A stretch of DNA of 64,000 nucleotides from Proteus terrae (lineage in GTDB: Bacteria; Pseudomonadota; Gammaproteobacteria; Enterobacterales; Enterobacteriaceae). Shown piece after piece: positions 54,817 to 63,270 of the stretch. The position numbers and the translations under genes were made by a program. Under the pieces are notes generated by a model. It searched no databases and was not told where the DNA came from. It saw nothing but the letters and a program-made list of their open reading frames with translations. The number at the start of each line of letters is the position of its first letter. Positions within the stretch are counted from its first letter, which is position 1. The stretch spans positions 1 through 64,000 of the forward strand of contig NZ_PENS01000016.1 of the NCBI RefSeq assembly GCF_003144325.1, written 5' to 3'.

Positions 54817-55334
54817 TTTTTTGTTCCTATCCTTGTTTGAAATAAATAAACAATCTCAATATTTTCTTCCTGTGACGTTTCGATTAATTCTAATTCTCCA
54901 TTTTTCTTTGATATTCCTTCAATAAAACCAGAAGCGGTCTTGATGCCATAAGCTGTTGGATTATCTTTATTTTTTAAAATAAATTTTTGGCTAAATAAGG
55001 CTGGTATAAGATTAGTTAGAGAATTTGAAATATGATTAGAGGGCTTTTTAGATGTAACTGCTATAACAAAATTGGAACTAAGAGGACATCCACACTGTAC
55101 AATCGAATTGTGGACAGCCTGAATTTTCCCATGATTATTGATTCTATCTTCGCCTGTAATAATGATCCCTGGTTTTCCGCATTGGGGGCATGTTGTTGTT
55201 GTTGGATCTCCAACTCTAAGTACACTGTGGCCATAACATGTCACTTGCTGAATTGTGGCGATGCAAGTTGCACCAGTAGATGTTTTATCCCCATTGAGTG
55301 CAATTGATTTACCAAATAAATTAGGTCGTTGCAT
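54813..55334 (-). CDS. PAAR-domain spike protein
   Basis: 173 residues. PAAR repeat pattern in the first ~95: NGDKTSTGATC, GHSVLRVGDPTTTCPQC-type stretch, and AVHNSIVQCGCPLSSNFVIA. PAAR proteins tip the VgrG spike of type VI secretion machines and carry effectors. The C-terminal ~75 residues are a short extension of unknown fold. No VgrG or other T6SS gene is in the window, so it relies on a chromosomal system. Confidence 0.82.
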   Translation of the reverse strand: MQRPNLFGKSIALNGDKTSTGATCIATIQQVTCYGHSVLRVGDPTTTTCPQCGKPGIIITGEDRINNHGKIQAVHNSIVQCGCPLSSNFVIAVTSKKPSNHISNSLTNLIPALFSQKFILKNKDNPTAYGIKTASGFIEGISKKNGELELIETSQEENIEIVYLFQTRIGTKK

Positions 55335-56169
55335 ACAGTCTCCTTATTCATTAAATATTCTTATCATACAAATAGAAAACTTTCGATAAGAATAAAGAGG
55401 TAATCGCTTTATTTGTGATGAGAATTAGATTGTTTGTAATGTTCTTATTAGTTCCAATGATTATTTAATTGTGAGGCTAAAATAAAAACCTTATGATTAT
55501 AGTTAGAACTACTTATCAATATCCCTATCGTTTACTCTTCAAATATTACCTCGTTGTTTTTAACAACAGCCAATGCTTCAGTGCGCATTATTGCACTCGC
55601 GATTTGAAAGAAGCGCCTTAGGGCAATCGCAAGCTAACATCATCATTATCTGAGAGATGATACCCTCGGGTGATAACTGCAAGATAATACAAATAATGAA
55701 GATACCACCTGCGCTATTTGAAGCACTCTGTTATGACTGATGTCATAAAGACATCTGCAAGAGGAGCATTAAGCGATAGGAACGAGGCAGCGTCACTTGC
55801 GTAAAAGCGTAAGCGATACCAAGTGACGCTACGCGCAAACAGCACGCTTTGGCTTATGGCATCTACTTTTTCAATGATAACTACAGTCTGACACACTCGT
55901 AGTGACAATATTAAGGACAACTCACTCGAAAAATTAAAGGAGAAATTAGCTCGGTATCGATGGCAATATCAGCGAAAGCTGATAGATGGAGGTAGACTGA
56001 TTTTATTTATCAGAACGGTTTATACCGCGAACAGCTCTGAGAGCTGGGGAGCCTCGTAAAAACTCAACTTATTGTCGCCCTGATGCACAGATACCCGCTA
56101 AAGTAAAATATAACCATGCCGTCAGGGAATTTTGTTTTATATATAAAAATATGATTGTGGAGGGCTTAT
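55335..56169. other. 835-base non-coding region with conserved ICE sequence
   Basis: No supported gene. It contains the long form of the ICE non-coding element (55552-55629) and an 11-bp inverted repeat AGCGTCACTTG/CAAGTGACGCT (55789-55799, 55820-55830). A moderately GC-rich stretch (about 55690-55860) stands out from its surroundings. It leads to the integrase-like gene. Candidate for oriT, a structured leader RNA or a regulatory region. Confidence 0.55.
55552..55629 (+). repeat. ICE non-coding element, long form
   Basis: Starts CGTTGTTTTTAACAAC, then AGCCAAT, and ends GCCTTAGGGCAATCGC. Compared with the other two copies it has an extra hairpin segment (AGTGC...GCACT). Upstream of the integrase-like gene. 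Confidence 0.75.
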
Positions 56170-57060
56170 TTGTCCAAATTCAACAAACAATTAACTACAT
56201 TAGCAAAACAAGGTGGAGGGAGTTTTAAAACTGTTGCAGATCGTTTGAAAATAGCCTCTCGCTTTGCAGATAGAATGAGAAAACTGAATATTCAAATTCG
56301 TGATGTAAAACATATCAAAATAAACTATATCGAATTTTATATCAAAAGCCGGCAGGAAGAAGGCATTTCAAAAAGAACACTTCAAAACGAAATGGCAAGC
56401 ATTAGAAATATTTTAGCGGTTGCAGGCAGAACAAAGCTTGCCTCACCTCAACATGAAAAACTCAGTAATCATGCACTTGGTTTATCAAATGCAAGTCGTG
56501 ATGGCACGAAAGTGGCTATTAGCGAAGAACGGTATTTATCTGCTTTTTATCATGCAGAAAAGCAAGATATGGGGGTTGCAATGATCATGCAATTAGCACG
56601 TTATTTCGGGTTACGTACTGAAGAGGCGATACAGTCAGCAAAGTCATTAAAAACATGGCAACGCGCTCTGCTACAAGGTGAGAAAAGTGTTCGTATTGTT
56701 TTTGGTACAAAAGGGGGAAGGCCTAGAGATACGACAATTATTGATCGTGACAAAATGTTATATGTCGTCAATCAAGCGTTGAATTTAACTGCTCAATCTA
56801 ACGGTAAATTGATTGATAAACCCGATTTAAAGTCTGCCATAGATCGCTATCGAAATGTTGTCAGAAATGCTGGGCTAACAGGTAAATATGCGCCCCATAG
56901 CTTGCGCTATGCGTGGGCAGTGAATGCAATGGATTATCATAAAAGTAATGGAATGAGCGATGATGAAGCTAAGGCAATGGTCTCTATGGATTTAGGTCAT
57001 GGTAATGGGCGAGGGCGTTATGTTGAGCGTGTTTATAATAAATTGGAAATGAGTAATTAA
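56170..57060 (+). CDS. Integrase-domain protein (Integrase_1-type tyrosine recombinase)
   Basis: 296 residues from TTG 56170, which is preceded by GGAGG at the right distance. SAM-like N-terminal domain, then a catalytic domain with R in ARYFGLRTEEA (about 149), HSLR in the next box, LGHGNGRGRYVERVY with H and the likely Y. A full R-HxxR-GH-Y set is visible. The gene accompanies PFGI-1/SPI-7 elements, distinct from the attachment-site integrase. Its last 30 bases were replaced by the Abi insert. The older tail persists at 58501-58530. Confidence 0.82.
   Translation: MSKFNKQLTTLAKQGGGSFKTVADRLKIASRFADRMRKLNIQIRDVKHIKINYIEFYIKSRQEEGISKRTLQNEMASIRNILAVAGRTKLASPQHEKLSNHALGLSNASRDGTKVAISEERYLSAFYHAEKQDMGVAMIMQLARYFGLRTEEAIQSAKSLKTWQRALLQGEKSVRIVFGTKGGRPRDTTIIDRDKMLYVVNQALNLTAQSNGKLIDKPDLKSAIDRYRNVVRNAGLTGKYAPHSLRYAWAVNAMDYHKSNGMSDDEAKAMVSMDLGHGNGRGRYVERVYNKLEMSN
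57031..57060 (+). repeat. Left 30-base tail of the integrase-like gene
   Basis: Aligned base for base with 58501-58530 (degenerate direct repeat, about two-thirds identical). It marks the left edge of the Abi insert. Confidence 0.7.
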
Positions 57061-57134
57061 ATATATGTGTTATTTCAATTTGAAGATCTAGGTTTTTACC
57101 ATGATCTTCAAATAAATTTAGTCATATGGAACAA

Positions 57135-58169
57135 TTAAATATTTTTAATTTTCATTGAATTATCAGCCCCAATAGTTAATATAGTTTCATTACTTTTAGT
57201 TAATCTTATAAAGTCATTTCGGCCCAGTACTTTTAATAGTTTTCTAATTCCTCTTCCTCCCCGTGAAATATTTACTTTAGTGCTTATTTTATCTGGATCT
57301 ATATAACTATTAAGACCATTAACAGAGCAAAGGGCATAGAAGCGAAGATTTGCTGAATATTTTAAAAAAGTATTTTTTCTATCCGAATTTATCCAACCTA
57401 TCATATCTAATATATCATCATAATGTTTACGTAAAAGATTACAGCTTGCATGAGCACCATAAATAGGGGTCTTATAATTGGGTTTTCCTGTATATGGATC
57501 ATCATAATGAAATTTCCAAATTGCTTCATGATGGGATAATCGATTGCGTAATGTTTTAATTCTAACAAATGCGTCATGAATTGTTGAGCGTTCGTAACCC
57601 ATTGGTGCATTTGGAAATACTATAGGCGTAAGATTTGGCCAAAGGAGTCTATATCCATGTGTATCTTCGTATATTGATGTTAGTAAATGAACCCAAAATC
57701 CAAAAGTTAAACCTGAAATAATTCTATCAGGGGTTGGTTTTTTTCCTTCTTTACTAATAAGCTCTTTAGCTTGTTGGACTAGATTTTCTTCTTTCACTTT
57801 TCGAGCTAATATTCTATTTCCATATTGATCTAATAAATAGCCATGAATATCTTGCCTGTGTTTAGTTAATGTAGCTCGCTTATATCGTTCAATCGGTTTT
57901 ATTTTACTATTTCCTATATATCTAGGTAGGTCTGTAATCCAGTTATTATTAGGAGTCCATAATCCTTTAGAACCTTTTGGAGGATGAGATAAAATAGCTG
58001 AATTTATGGCATTTCTTAATGTGACTTCTAAACATTGAAAAGCGGGTAACATAGCGCCTGATAAGGCTTTATTCCAATGATAGGCTGCAATAACTTGAGA
58101 GGGTTGTACTTTTAAATGTTTCTCATAAATATCTAATCTACTTTTAGATATGTAATCAGAATATATCAC
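57135..58169 (-). CDS. Abi_2-family abortive-infection protein
   Basis: 344 residues from GTG 58169 with GGAG seven bases before it. AbiD/AbiF-like: N-terminal YHWNKALSGAMLPAFQCLEV and LRNAINSAI, then the HEPN motif LRNRLSHHEAIW (about 207-218), with R208/R210 and H213/H214. Abi_2 proteins act as growth-arresting RNases on phage infection. Monocistronic, and set into the 3' end of the integrase-like gene. Confidence 0.85.
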   Translation of the reverse strand: MIYSDYISKSRLDIYEKHLKVQPSQVIAAYHWNKALSGAMLPAFQCLEVTLRNAINSAILSHPPKGSKGLWTPNNNWITDLPRYIGNSKIKPIERYKRATLTKHRQDIHGYLLDQYGNRILARKVKEENLVQQAKELISKEGKKPTPDRIISGLTFGFWVHLLTSIYEDTHGYRLLWPNLTPIVFPNAPMGYERSTIHDAFVRIKTLRNRLSHHEAIWKFHYDDPYTGKPNYKTPIYGAHASCNLLRKHYDDILDMIGWINSDRKNTFLKYSANLRFYALCSVNGLNSYIDPDKISTKVNISRGGRGIRKLLKVLGRNDFIRLTKSNETILTIGADNSMKIKNI

Positions 58170-58274
58170 AGATTTACTCCAAAAATTTATTGACAGGTGT
58201 TAGGTATGTATGGCTTAATCTTCATATTAAGGCGGAGTCGCCTCTTTGAGGTCTCTCGCGAAAAAAGTATTTTG

Positions 58275-58300
58275 GAAAAACCACCTTAGGGTGGTTTTTC
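58275..58300. terminator. Intrinsic terminator hairpin
   Basis: GAAAAACCACC (58275-58285), loop TTAG, GGTGGTTTTTC (58290-58300). It lies inside the insert, upstream of the Abi gene. The rest of 58301-58500 is AT-rich with no gene. Confidence 0.65.
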
Positions 58301-58500
58301 TCGTTATAAAAACCGATATTTATTATTATATAAATAATCTATTATTATCATTGTATTCATATAAAAATCTATTTTTTTCATTATTAATTTTTTTAAAATA
58401 AACTTATTATAATTCTTTTTTTCTAGAGAAAATATTTTTGTTTGATTATTTTATGAAGTTTATAGACTTACTAGATTTGAATCTAATTTATAATGAAAAT

Positions 58501-58530
58501 GTCTACAATAAACTTAATATTAATGATTAA
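58501..58530 (+). repeat. Displaced tail of the integrase-like gene
   Basis: Codes VYNKLNIND and stop in the frame of the integrase-like gene but has no gene attached. It matches the scar copy at 17505-17534 more closely than the present gene end at 57031-57060. Right edge of the Abi insert. Confidence 0.75.
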
Positions 58531-58582
58531 TAAAACATACTTGTTTATCGCACATTAAATTAATAACGTTTACCCGTTAATT

Positions 58583-58642
58583 CGTTGTTTATAACAACAG
58601 CCAATATTTCTGCAATCTGAAAGAAATGCCTTAGGGCGATTG
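58583..58642 (+). repeat. ICE non-coding element, copy before ardC
   Basis: CGTTGTTTATAACAAC, AGCCAAT and GCCTTAGGGCGATTG as in the scar copy at 17587-17646. Upstream of ardC. Confidence 0.8.
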
Positions 58643-58681
58643 TACATTAATTAAATCAACTTTCTTTATTTCAACCCAAAT

Positions 58682-58713
58682 GGGAATTGCTTCCCCATTT
58701 GGTGGCAATTCCC
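58682..58713 (+). promoter_or_regulatory. Leader hairpin/attenuator before ardC
   Basis: GGGAATTGC (58682-58690) pairs with GCAATTCCC (58705-58713), followed by TTTTT: terminator-like, 23 bases before the ardC ATG. Could attenuate ardC until the element enters a new cell. The scar copy has a weakened stem. Confidence 0.6.
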
Positions 58714-58735
58714 TTTTTCTTAACAGGAATTGCCT

Positions 58736-59650
58736 ATGAAAAAGGAATTAATAGGTTGTACATCCTCACAGCAAAACGATCTTTATCACATAGTGACAAA
58801 TAAGATTATTGAAGCATTAGAAAAAGGAACAGAACCTTGGCGTAAAACTTGGGATACTGAAAATGAAGGGCTACCTGTTAATGCAGCAACGGGGCGACAT
58901 TACAGTGGTATTAATGTCATGCTGTTATGGATAGGAGCGATTGAAAAAGGTGTTAATTCAAATCGATGGCTGACTTTTAATCAAGCAAAATGTGCAGGAG
59001 GTAGCGTTCGCAGAGGCGAAAAATCCACATTAGTAACGTTATTTAAACCTTTCACTGAAGATAGCACTGACAGTGAGACTGAAGATAAATTAACTCATTC
59101 ATCACGCTGTTTTATGGCACGTTTCCATCTTTTTAATATTGAACAATGTGAAAATTTGCCAGAGACATTTTATACTAAAAAGCCCGTTCTTCTTGATGTT
59201 GAACGTATTGATAGAGCTGAGAGTGTGGTGATAAGTAGTGGTGTGCCGGTGATACATCGTTATCAGGATTGTGCATATTATCATCCGAAAAATGATCATA
59301 TTGTTATCCCAGAAATGGGGCAGTTTCATTCAGTGGAAGATTACTATTGCACATTACTTCATGAATTGGTGCATTCAACGGGGCATACTTCAAGACTTGC
59401 TCGAAAAGGAATAATGACTCCATTATCTAAGAAAATGAGTAATCCAGTTTATGCTTTTGAGGAACTAATTGCAGAAATTGGATCGGCTTTTTTATGTGCT
59501 GAATTAGGTATTCAAGGTCATTTGCAACATGAAAATTATATTGCATCATGGTTAAAAATACTTAAAGAAGATCATAAAGCCATATTTAGAGCAGCGAGAT
59601 ATGCCAAGGAGGCATTTGAGTATTTAATATTAAATACGAATAAAAAATAA
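58736..59650 (+). CDS. ardC: ArdC-family antirestriction protein
   Basis: 304 residues from ATG 58736. N-terminal ssDNA-binding ArdC domain (LYHIVTNKIIEALEKGTEPWRKTW) and C-terminal zincin-like domain with LLHELVHSTGHTSRL (HExxH plus downstream H). ArdC binds incoming single strand DNA and protects against type I restriction. It has a terminator-like leader and a truncated second copy at 17740-18006. A clear intrinsic terminator follows. Confidence 0.88.
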   Translation: MKKELIGCTSSQQNDLYHIVTNKIIEALEKGTEPWRKTWDTENEGLPVNAATGRHYSGINVMLLWIGAIEKGVNSNRWLTFNQAKCAGGSVRRGEKSTLVTLFKPFTEDSTDSETEDKLTHSSRCFMARFHLFNIEQCENLPETFYTKKPVLLDVERIDRAESVVISSGVPVIHRYQDCAYYHPKNDHIVIPEMGQFHSVEDYYCTLLHELVHSTGHTSRLARKGIMTPLSKKMSNPVYAFEELIAEIGSAFLCAELGIQGHLQHENYIASWLKILKEDHKAIFRAARYAKEAFEYLILNTNKK

Positions 59651-59687
59651 TTATTATTTAGCTAAATAATATAATGACAATAGATCG

Positions 59688-59717
59688 AAAAAGGCTTCCG
59701 TTTTAGGAAGCCTTTTT
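59688..59717 (+). terminator. Intrinsic terminator of ardC
   Basis: AAAAAGGCTTCC (59688-59699) pairs with GGAAGCCTTTTT (59706-59717). Bases 59718-59932 are AT-rich promoter space. Confidence 0.85.
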
Positions 59718-59932
59718 ATCTTTCGCTAACAGAGTCAAAAAACAAGTAGCTTCATACTGTTCCGCGTGCTCTATCCTGTGAATTTATCGTAATTTAATTA
59801 AAAGAAAATAGGCTAAAAATAGTATTTAATATGAATTTAATAATGGATTAATTTTTATATTAAATATAAGAATTTTTTATTTAATGACGTTATTTGTTTT
59901 ATTAAAGCTTATTATCATAAATGGAGTTTTAT

Positions 59933-61141
59933 ATGTTAAATCTGAAATTATGTTTTCAGCGAATAGGTTTATTCAAAAGAATTAAAAAAGGAATAAATTC
60001 AGAAATTTCATCAAACACTATTTTACCAAGATCGTTAAATGATCTTCTCTTATCATCTCATCGTCAACAATTATTAAAGTCACTTTGGAATTCATCTTTT
60101 TTATCTCAAGAAGCTTATACTCAACTCTATAAAACACCATTAGAGCAATGTGTTTTCTTAATGCAACAGTTCCCATTAAGTGAAAAGGGAGCTTATAACT
60201 ATTTAGGTGGAATGACTGATTACATGCTTGAAGTTGTAACATGTGCCTCTAATTTGTCTAAAAATTACATGCTTCCTATTGGTGTCTCACCAGAAGAGCA
60301 AGCTGAGCAAGGTACTGTATGGCATGCAGTTATTGTTTATGCCTCGTTGTTTTCTTGTGTGGAATATTTATGTCATTTTGAGGTTGAATTCAAAAGTGGA
60401 AAACGATGGTTTCCATTGCAGGAGGCATTAACGGAGCCTTATCGATTTCGATTTATCTCTGAAATATCACAAAATCAAATGAGATGTTTTGGTGCGATGC
60501 TTGCTTGGAAAATAATTCCACCCGATGCAATAAATTGGCTAAGCCGATATCCTAAAGCCCTTGAGGCGCTATCAATGTATTTAACAGGATTTAGAGAACA
60601 AACAGGTATCGTAGACGAAGTTGTTTCTAAAGCGATTACTTTAACGCTTGCACCATTTCAAAGTGAGATATCATTGCCTGAAAGTGATGTATTATCAGAA
60701 AGTATATCTCTAGAAAAAAGAGAACTAACCGTTATACCAGAAATGCAATTACTCCCTACTGATAATCAAATCATCGATATGGGTGATGCCTTTTGGCAGT
60801 GGCTCATTGAGGGTTGTGTAAATGGTCATCTCTCTATAAATCAACCTAATGCACAAATTCATATTATTGCAGGATATGTTTTTATCGTTACACCCAATAT
60901 TTTCTATGTGTTTTTAGCTGAAATGAAATTACCTAAACAAGATAAAGGTAAGCTTCAAAAAGCATTTGAGAGACTGAAATATCATCGTCATGATCGAGGC
61001 AATATGTTTACTTGTCAGCTCTTTCAAAATGAATTATTAGAAGGGCAATTTAAAAAATTAAGTGGTTATTTAATTCCAGCAAATAAAATATTCACAAGCA
61101 ATAATAAGCCTGCTGAAAATTCATTACTGGTTGTTGTATAA
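59933..61141 (+). CDS. TraI/MobH-like protein with a degenerate HD site
   Basis: 402 residues from ATG 59933 (GGAG six bases before). The N-terminal TraI_2 relaxase-type domain aligns throughout with PFGI-1-class MobH proteins: SLW...LYKTPL, GGM.D..LE, LLPIG.SPEEQAEQ, PYRFRF, and WLSRYPKALEAL. Yet where MobH has SExHHHxxPGGMLDHxLE and LLHDxGK, it has SEKGAYNYLGGMTDYMLE (83-100) and SLFSCVEY (138-145), so every HD metal ligand is replaced. The C-terminal TraI_2_C domain is present (FWQWLIEG, IHIIAGYVFIV, RHDRGNMFTC). A nickase activity is doubtful. Confidence 0.75.
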   Translation: MLNLKLCFQRIGLFKRIKKGINSEISSNTILPRSLNDLLLSSHRQQLLKSLWNSSFLSQEAYTQLYKTPLEQCVFLMQQFPLSEKGAYNYLGGMTDYMLEVVTCASNLSKNYMLPIGVSPEEQAEQGTVWHAVIVYASLFSCVEYLCHFEVEFKSGKRWFPLQEALTEPYRFRFISEISQNQMRCFGAMLAWKIIPPDAINWLSRYPKALEALSMYLTGFREQTGIVDEVVSKAITLTLAPFQSEISLPESDVLSESISLEKRELTVIPEMQLLPTDNQIIDMGDAFWQWLIEGCVNGHLSINQPNAQIHIIAGYVFIVTPNIFYVFLAEMKLPKQDKGKLQKAFERLKYHRHDRGNMFTCQLFQNELLEGQFKKLSGYLIPANKIFTSNNKPAENSLLVVV

Positions 61142-61261
61142 AGATTTTACAATGAATTCGTTATGTGACATTTGCTTATTAAATTGTTTGGCGAAATATC
61201 CATCAGCGATAGAAAATAATAATAGTAATTCCACTAAAACAGTCTTGCTCCCATTGATTAA

Positions 61262-61450
61262 TCACGGTATCTTTCACTCGCACCTGCAAAATCAGGTGTC
61301 GGGATTAGCCTCCTGAAAAATACTTCACTGACAACACACAATGTACTCACATTTTGTGTTTGCATTCTGCTACATCTCAATGGGGGGCTGGATGAGGGCG
61401 TCGAAAGACGCGCCGACGTCAGTGAGGTCGGTAAGGCTAACCTTGTTCAG
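61262..61450 (+). ncRNA. Structured RNA region, possible C4-like antisense RNA
   Basis: CACCTG/CAGGTG hairpin (61281-61298), a GNRA hairpin GCGTC-GAAA-GACGC (61398-61411), and GGATTAGCCT (61302-61311), which is complementary (one bulge) to AGGCTAACC at 61434-61442. The region is markedly GC-richer than its surroundings. Similar layout is found in C4 antisense RNAs of P1/P4-type elements. A real structured RNA is likely. The class is a guess. Confidence 0.4.
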
Positions 61451-61493
61451 TTCCACCACCTATGAGATTAGCCTCTCCAGTGGTGGAAATTAA
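61341..61493 (+). CDS. 50-residue reading frame, Ash-like
   Basis: ATG 61341 opens 50 codons ending TAA 61491-61493. Contains GGWMRASKDAP and ends SLSSGGN, reminiscent of the short Ash-type phage proteins found over such leader RNAs. It overlaps the structured RNA, lacks a clear ribosome site, and may be a leader peptide only. Bases 61451-61488 hold a 9-bp hairpin, TTCCACCAC/GTGGTGGAA. Confidence 0.3.
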   Translation: MYSHFVFAFCYISMGGWMRASKDAPTSVRSVRLTLFSSTTYEISLSSGGN

Positions 61494-61518
61494 TACCACT
61501 CACTGAGGATGCCTAAAT

Positions 61519-61980
61519 ATGGCAACGATCCCTAACCCCATTCATCCATTACTTATTACTCATTTTGATTTAACCACTGATTTCACAACACTCGTTGATT
61601 ATTGTGACAAATTTGTAGATGCATTAATTAATAGTGAAGAACTCTCCATTAAAATGGCGTTATGTTGCCGTCTTAATGTCTGTTTAACACTCTTACAATC
61701 TACATTAGATGAGCCTATTCCTCCTCATTTGGTGAAATGTTTTATTACCAATAAAACACCGCCAAGCCTTCCTCGTTTTGATTTTGAATGTACTGAGCTT
61801 TGCCAGCATTGCATTACGCTGACTCAATTTCTTGCAGAGTTAGGTTTCTCAAATGAGAAAGGAAAAAGTCTTATTTGGTTATTGAATGATTTAATTAATT
61901 ACTTTGTTGCTGAAATGCGAGCACCTAGATGGTTACGTACTCTTAATGGAGTGGAACCTCTTGATAAGGTAATGGTATGA
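61519..61980 (+). CDS. Unknown ICE protein, 153 residues
   Basis: Starts ATG 61519 (GAGGA nearby). Helical, with cysteine-rich stretches (LCCRLNVCL, CTELCQHCITL). Its end overlaps the integrase start by 4 bases, so the two are co-translated. Position suggests an excisionase-like or integrase partner, which is inference. Not recognised. Confidence 0.6.
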   Translation: MATIPNPIHPLLITHFDLTTDFTTLVDYCDKFVDALINSEELSIKMALCCRLNVCLTLLQSTLDEPIPPHLVKCFITNKTPPSLPRFDFECTELCQHCITLTQFLAELGFSNEKGKSLIWLLNDLINYFVAEMRAPRWLRTLNGVEPLDKVMV

Positions 61981-63074
61981 CTTTTAAACAGGAGCAACAA
62001 AAAAGTCATCATTTAAAGTCTTATGGTTGTTATTTGATGGTTTGTTCGTTTTGTATCAGCGATAACAGCACCCATTGTCGTGTTTTACTGATTGTTGTAA
62101 ATGAGCATGTTATGGATGACATCACTTTTGAGTTTCTTATTGAGCAGTATTTTTATTATAAATTATTACGTCCTACGACAATGAGAAGTTATCGTAAGGT
62201 TCTTCGTACATTTGAAGAATTTACCTCGTTAAATCCTGCTCAGATTGATCAATTAACTGTTCTGCAATGGCGAGATCTTGTTTTAGGTGACAATAAACGC
62301 TCAAGTAGAACATGGAATAATAAAGTGACTCATATGAGAGCATTGTTTAATTTTGGAATAGAACAAGGATTATTACCCCATAAAAAGAATCCTTTTAATG
62401 GTACGGTAGTTCGTGCGGGAGCCAAAAAGAAAAAGGTTCTGACTAAATCACAGATGGATGATATGTATCGTCGAATGGCGCACTATCTAGAACTTGAAGA
62501 AAAGCAAAGTTATGGTTACGTGTGTGATGGACGAAAAAATGCATTATATCCAGCGTGGTTTTGGATGACGGCAATGAATGTGTTTCGTTACACCGCCATT
62601 CGCCAAGGGCAACTTCTGCATATTAGGTTGGGGGATATTAATCTTGAAGAGAAGTGGATCCATCTATGTGAGGAGGGGGCCAAAAATCATCGTGAACATC
62701 GGGTACCAATTGTTTCTGCATTATACCCATCACTAGAAAATTTAGTGAAAGAAGCACAAAAGGTAGGTGTAGAACTGACAGATCAAGTATTCAATGTTGG
62801 ATGGTTTGATTTAATGAAAAGAAAGAAACATCCCAAGACGATGGGAGAATACCCGTTACGTTCATTTTTCAAGCGCTTATCAGCGGAATGTAATTTTATT
62901 GTATCACCTCACCGTTTTCGACATACCGTCGCAACGCATATGATGCAATCACCAGAACGTAATCTTTATGTTGTGAAAAGGCTATTAGGACATGCCAGCA
63001 TTACATCAACATTAGAATACATTGATGAAAGTGTTGATAATTTGCGAGACATACTTGAAGCAGAATTGATGTGA
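61977..63074 (+). CDS. int: Tyrosine integrase of the ICE
   Basis: Catalyses integration and excision at tRNA-Phe. 365 residues from ATG 61977, or about 320 from ATG 62112, which is the more usual size. N-terminal SAM-like DNA-binding domain; catalytic set R in RYTAIRQGQLL (about 207), HRFRH (about 311-315), LLGHAS, and Y in STLEYID (about 347). It lies about 200 bases from the attachment repeat, as expected. Confidence 0.92.
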   Translation: MTFKQEQQKSHHLKSYGCYLMVCSFCISDNSTHCRVLLIVVNEHVMDDITFEFLIEQYFYYKLLRPTTMRSYRKVLRTFEEFTSLNPAQIDQLTVLQWRDLVLGDNKRSSRTWNNKVTHMRALFNFGIEQGLLPHKKNPFNGTVVRAGAKKKKVLTKSQMDDMYRRMAHYLELEEKQSYGYVCDGRKNALYPAWFWMTAMNVFRYTAIRQGQLLHIRLGDINLEEKWIHLCEEGAKNHREHRVPIVSALYPSLENLVKEAQKVGVELTDQVFNVGWFDLMKRKKHPKTMGEYPLRSFFKRLSAECNFIVSPHRFRHTVATHMMQSPERNLYVVKRLLGHASITSTLEYIDESVDNLRDILEAELM

Positions 63075-63143
63075 TGAAAATAACAGGAGGAGTATCAAGA
63101 TTTGACAGTGATTAGGAAAGAAAGTAAAAGTTACAAATAAAAA

Positions 63144-63171
63144 AACAGCCTTGGTTTGAGCAAGACTGTTT
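63144..63171 (+). terminator. Terminator hairpin after int
   Basis: AACAGCCTTG (63145-63154) pairs with CAAGACTGTT (one G-T pair), 63162-63171, followed by TAGTTT. Ends the int transcript. Confidence 0.6.
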
Positions 63172-63270
63172 AGTTTAAGAGTTCCAACATAAAGTGACAG
63201 TGCCAAATTATATTTTCTAACTCTTTTTTGCCCTCTCAGTGATTTAACTCACTGACGAACAAATGAAATA

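Noticed and set aside
55714..55920. Leftward 68-codon frame in the ICE non-coding region
   Set aside because: Lies over an inverted repeat and conserved non-coding sequence. Composition is unlike a protein.
61131..61316. 61-codon frame after the TraI-like gene
   Set aside because: Its tail overlaps the structured RNA region and its start overlaps the previous gene. Weak ribosome site. More likely leader.
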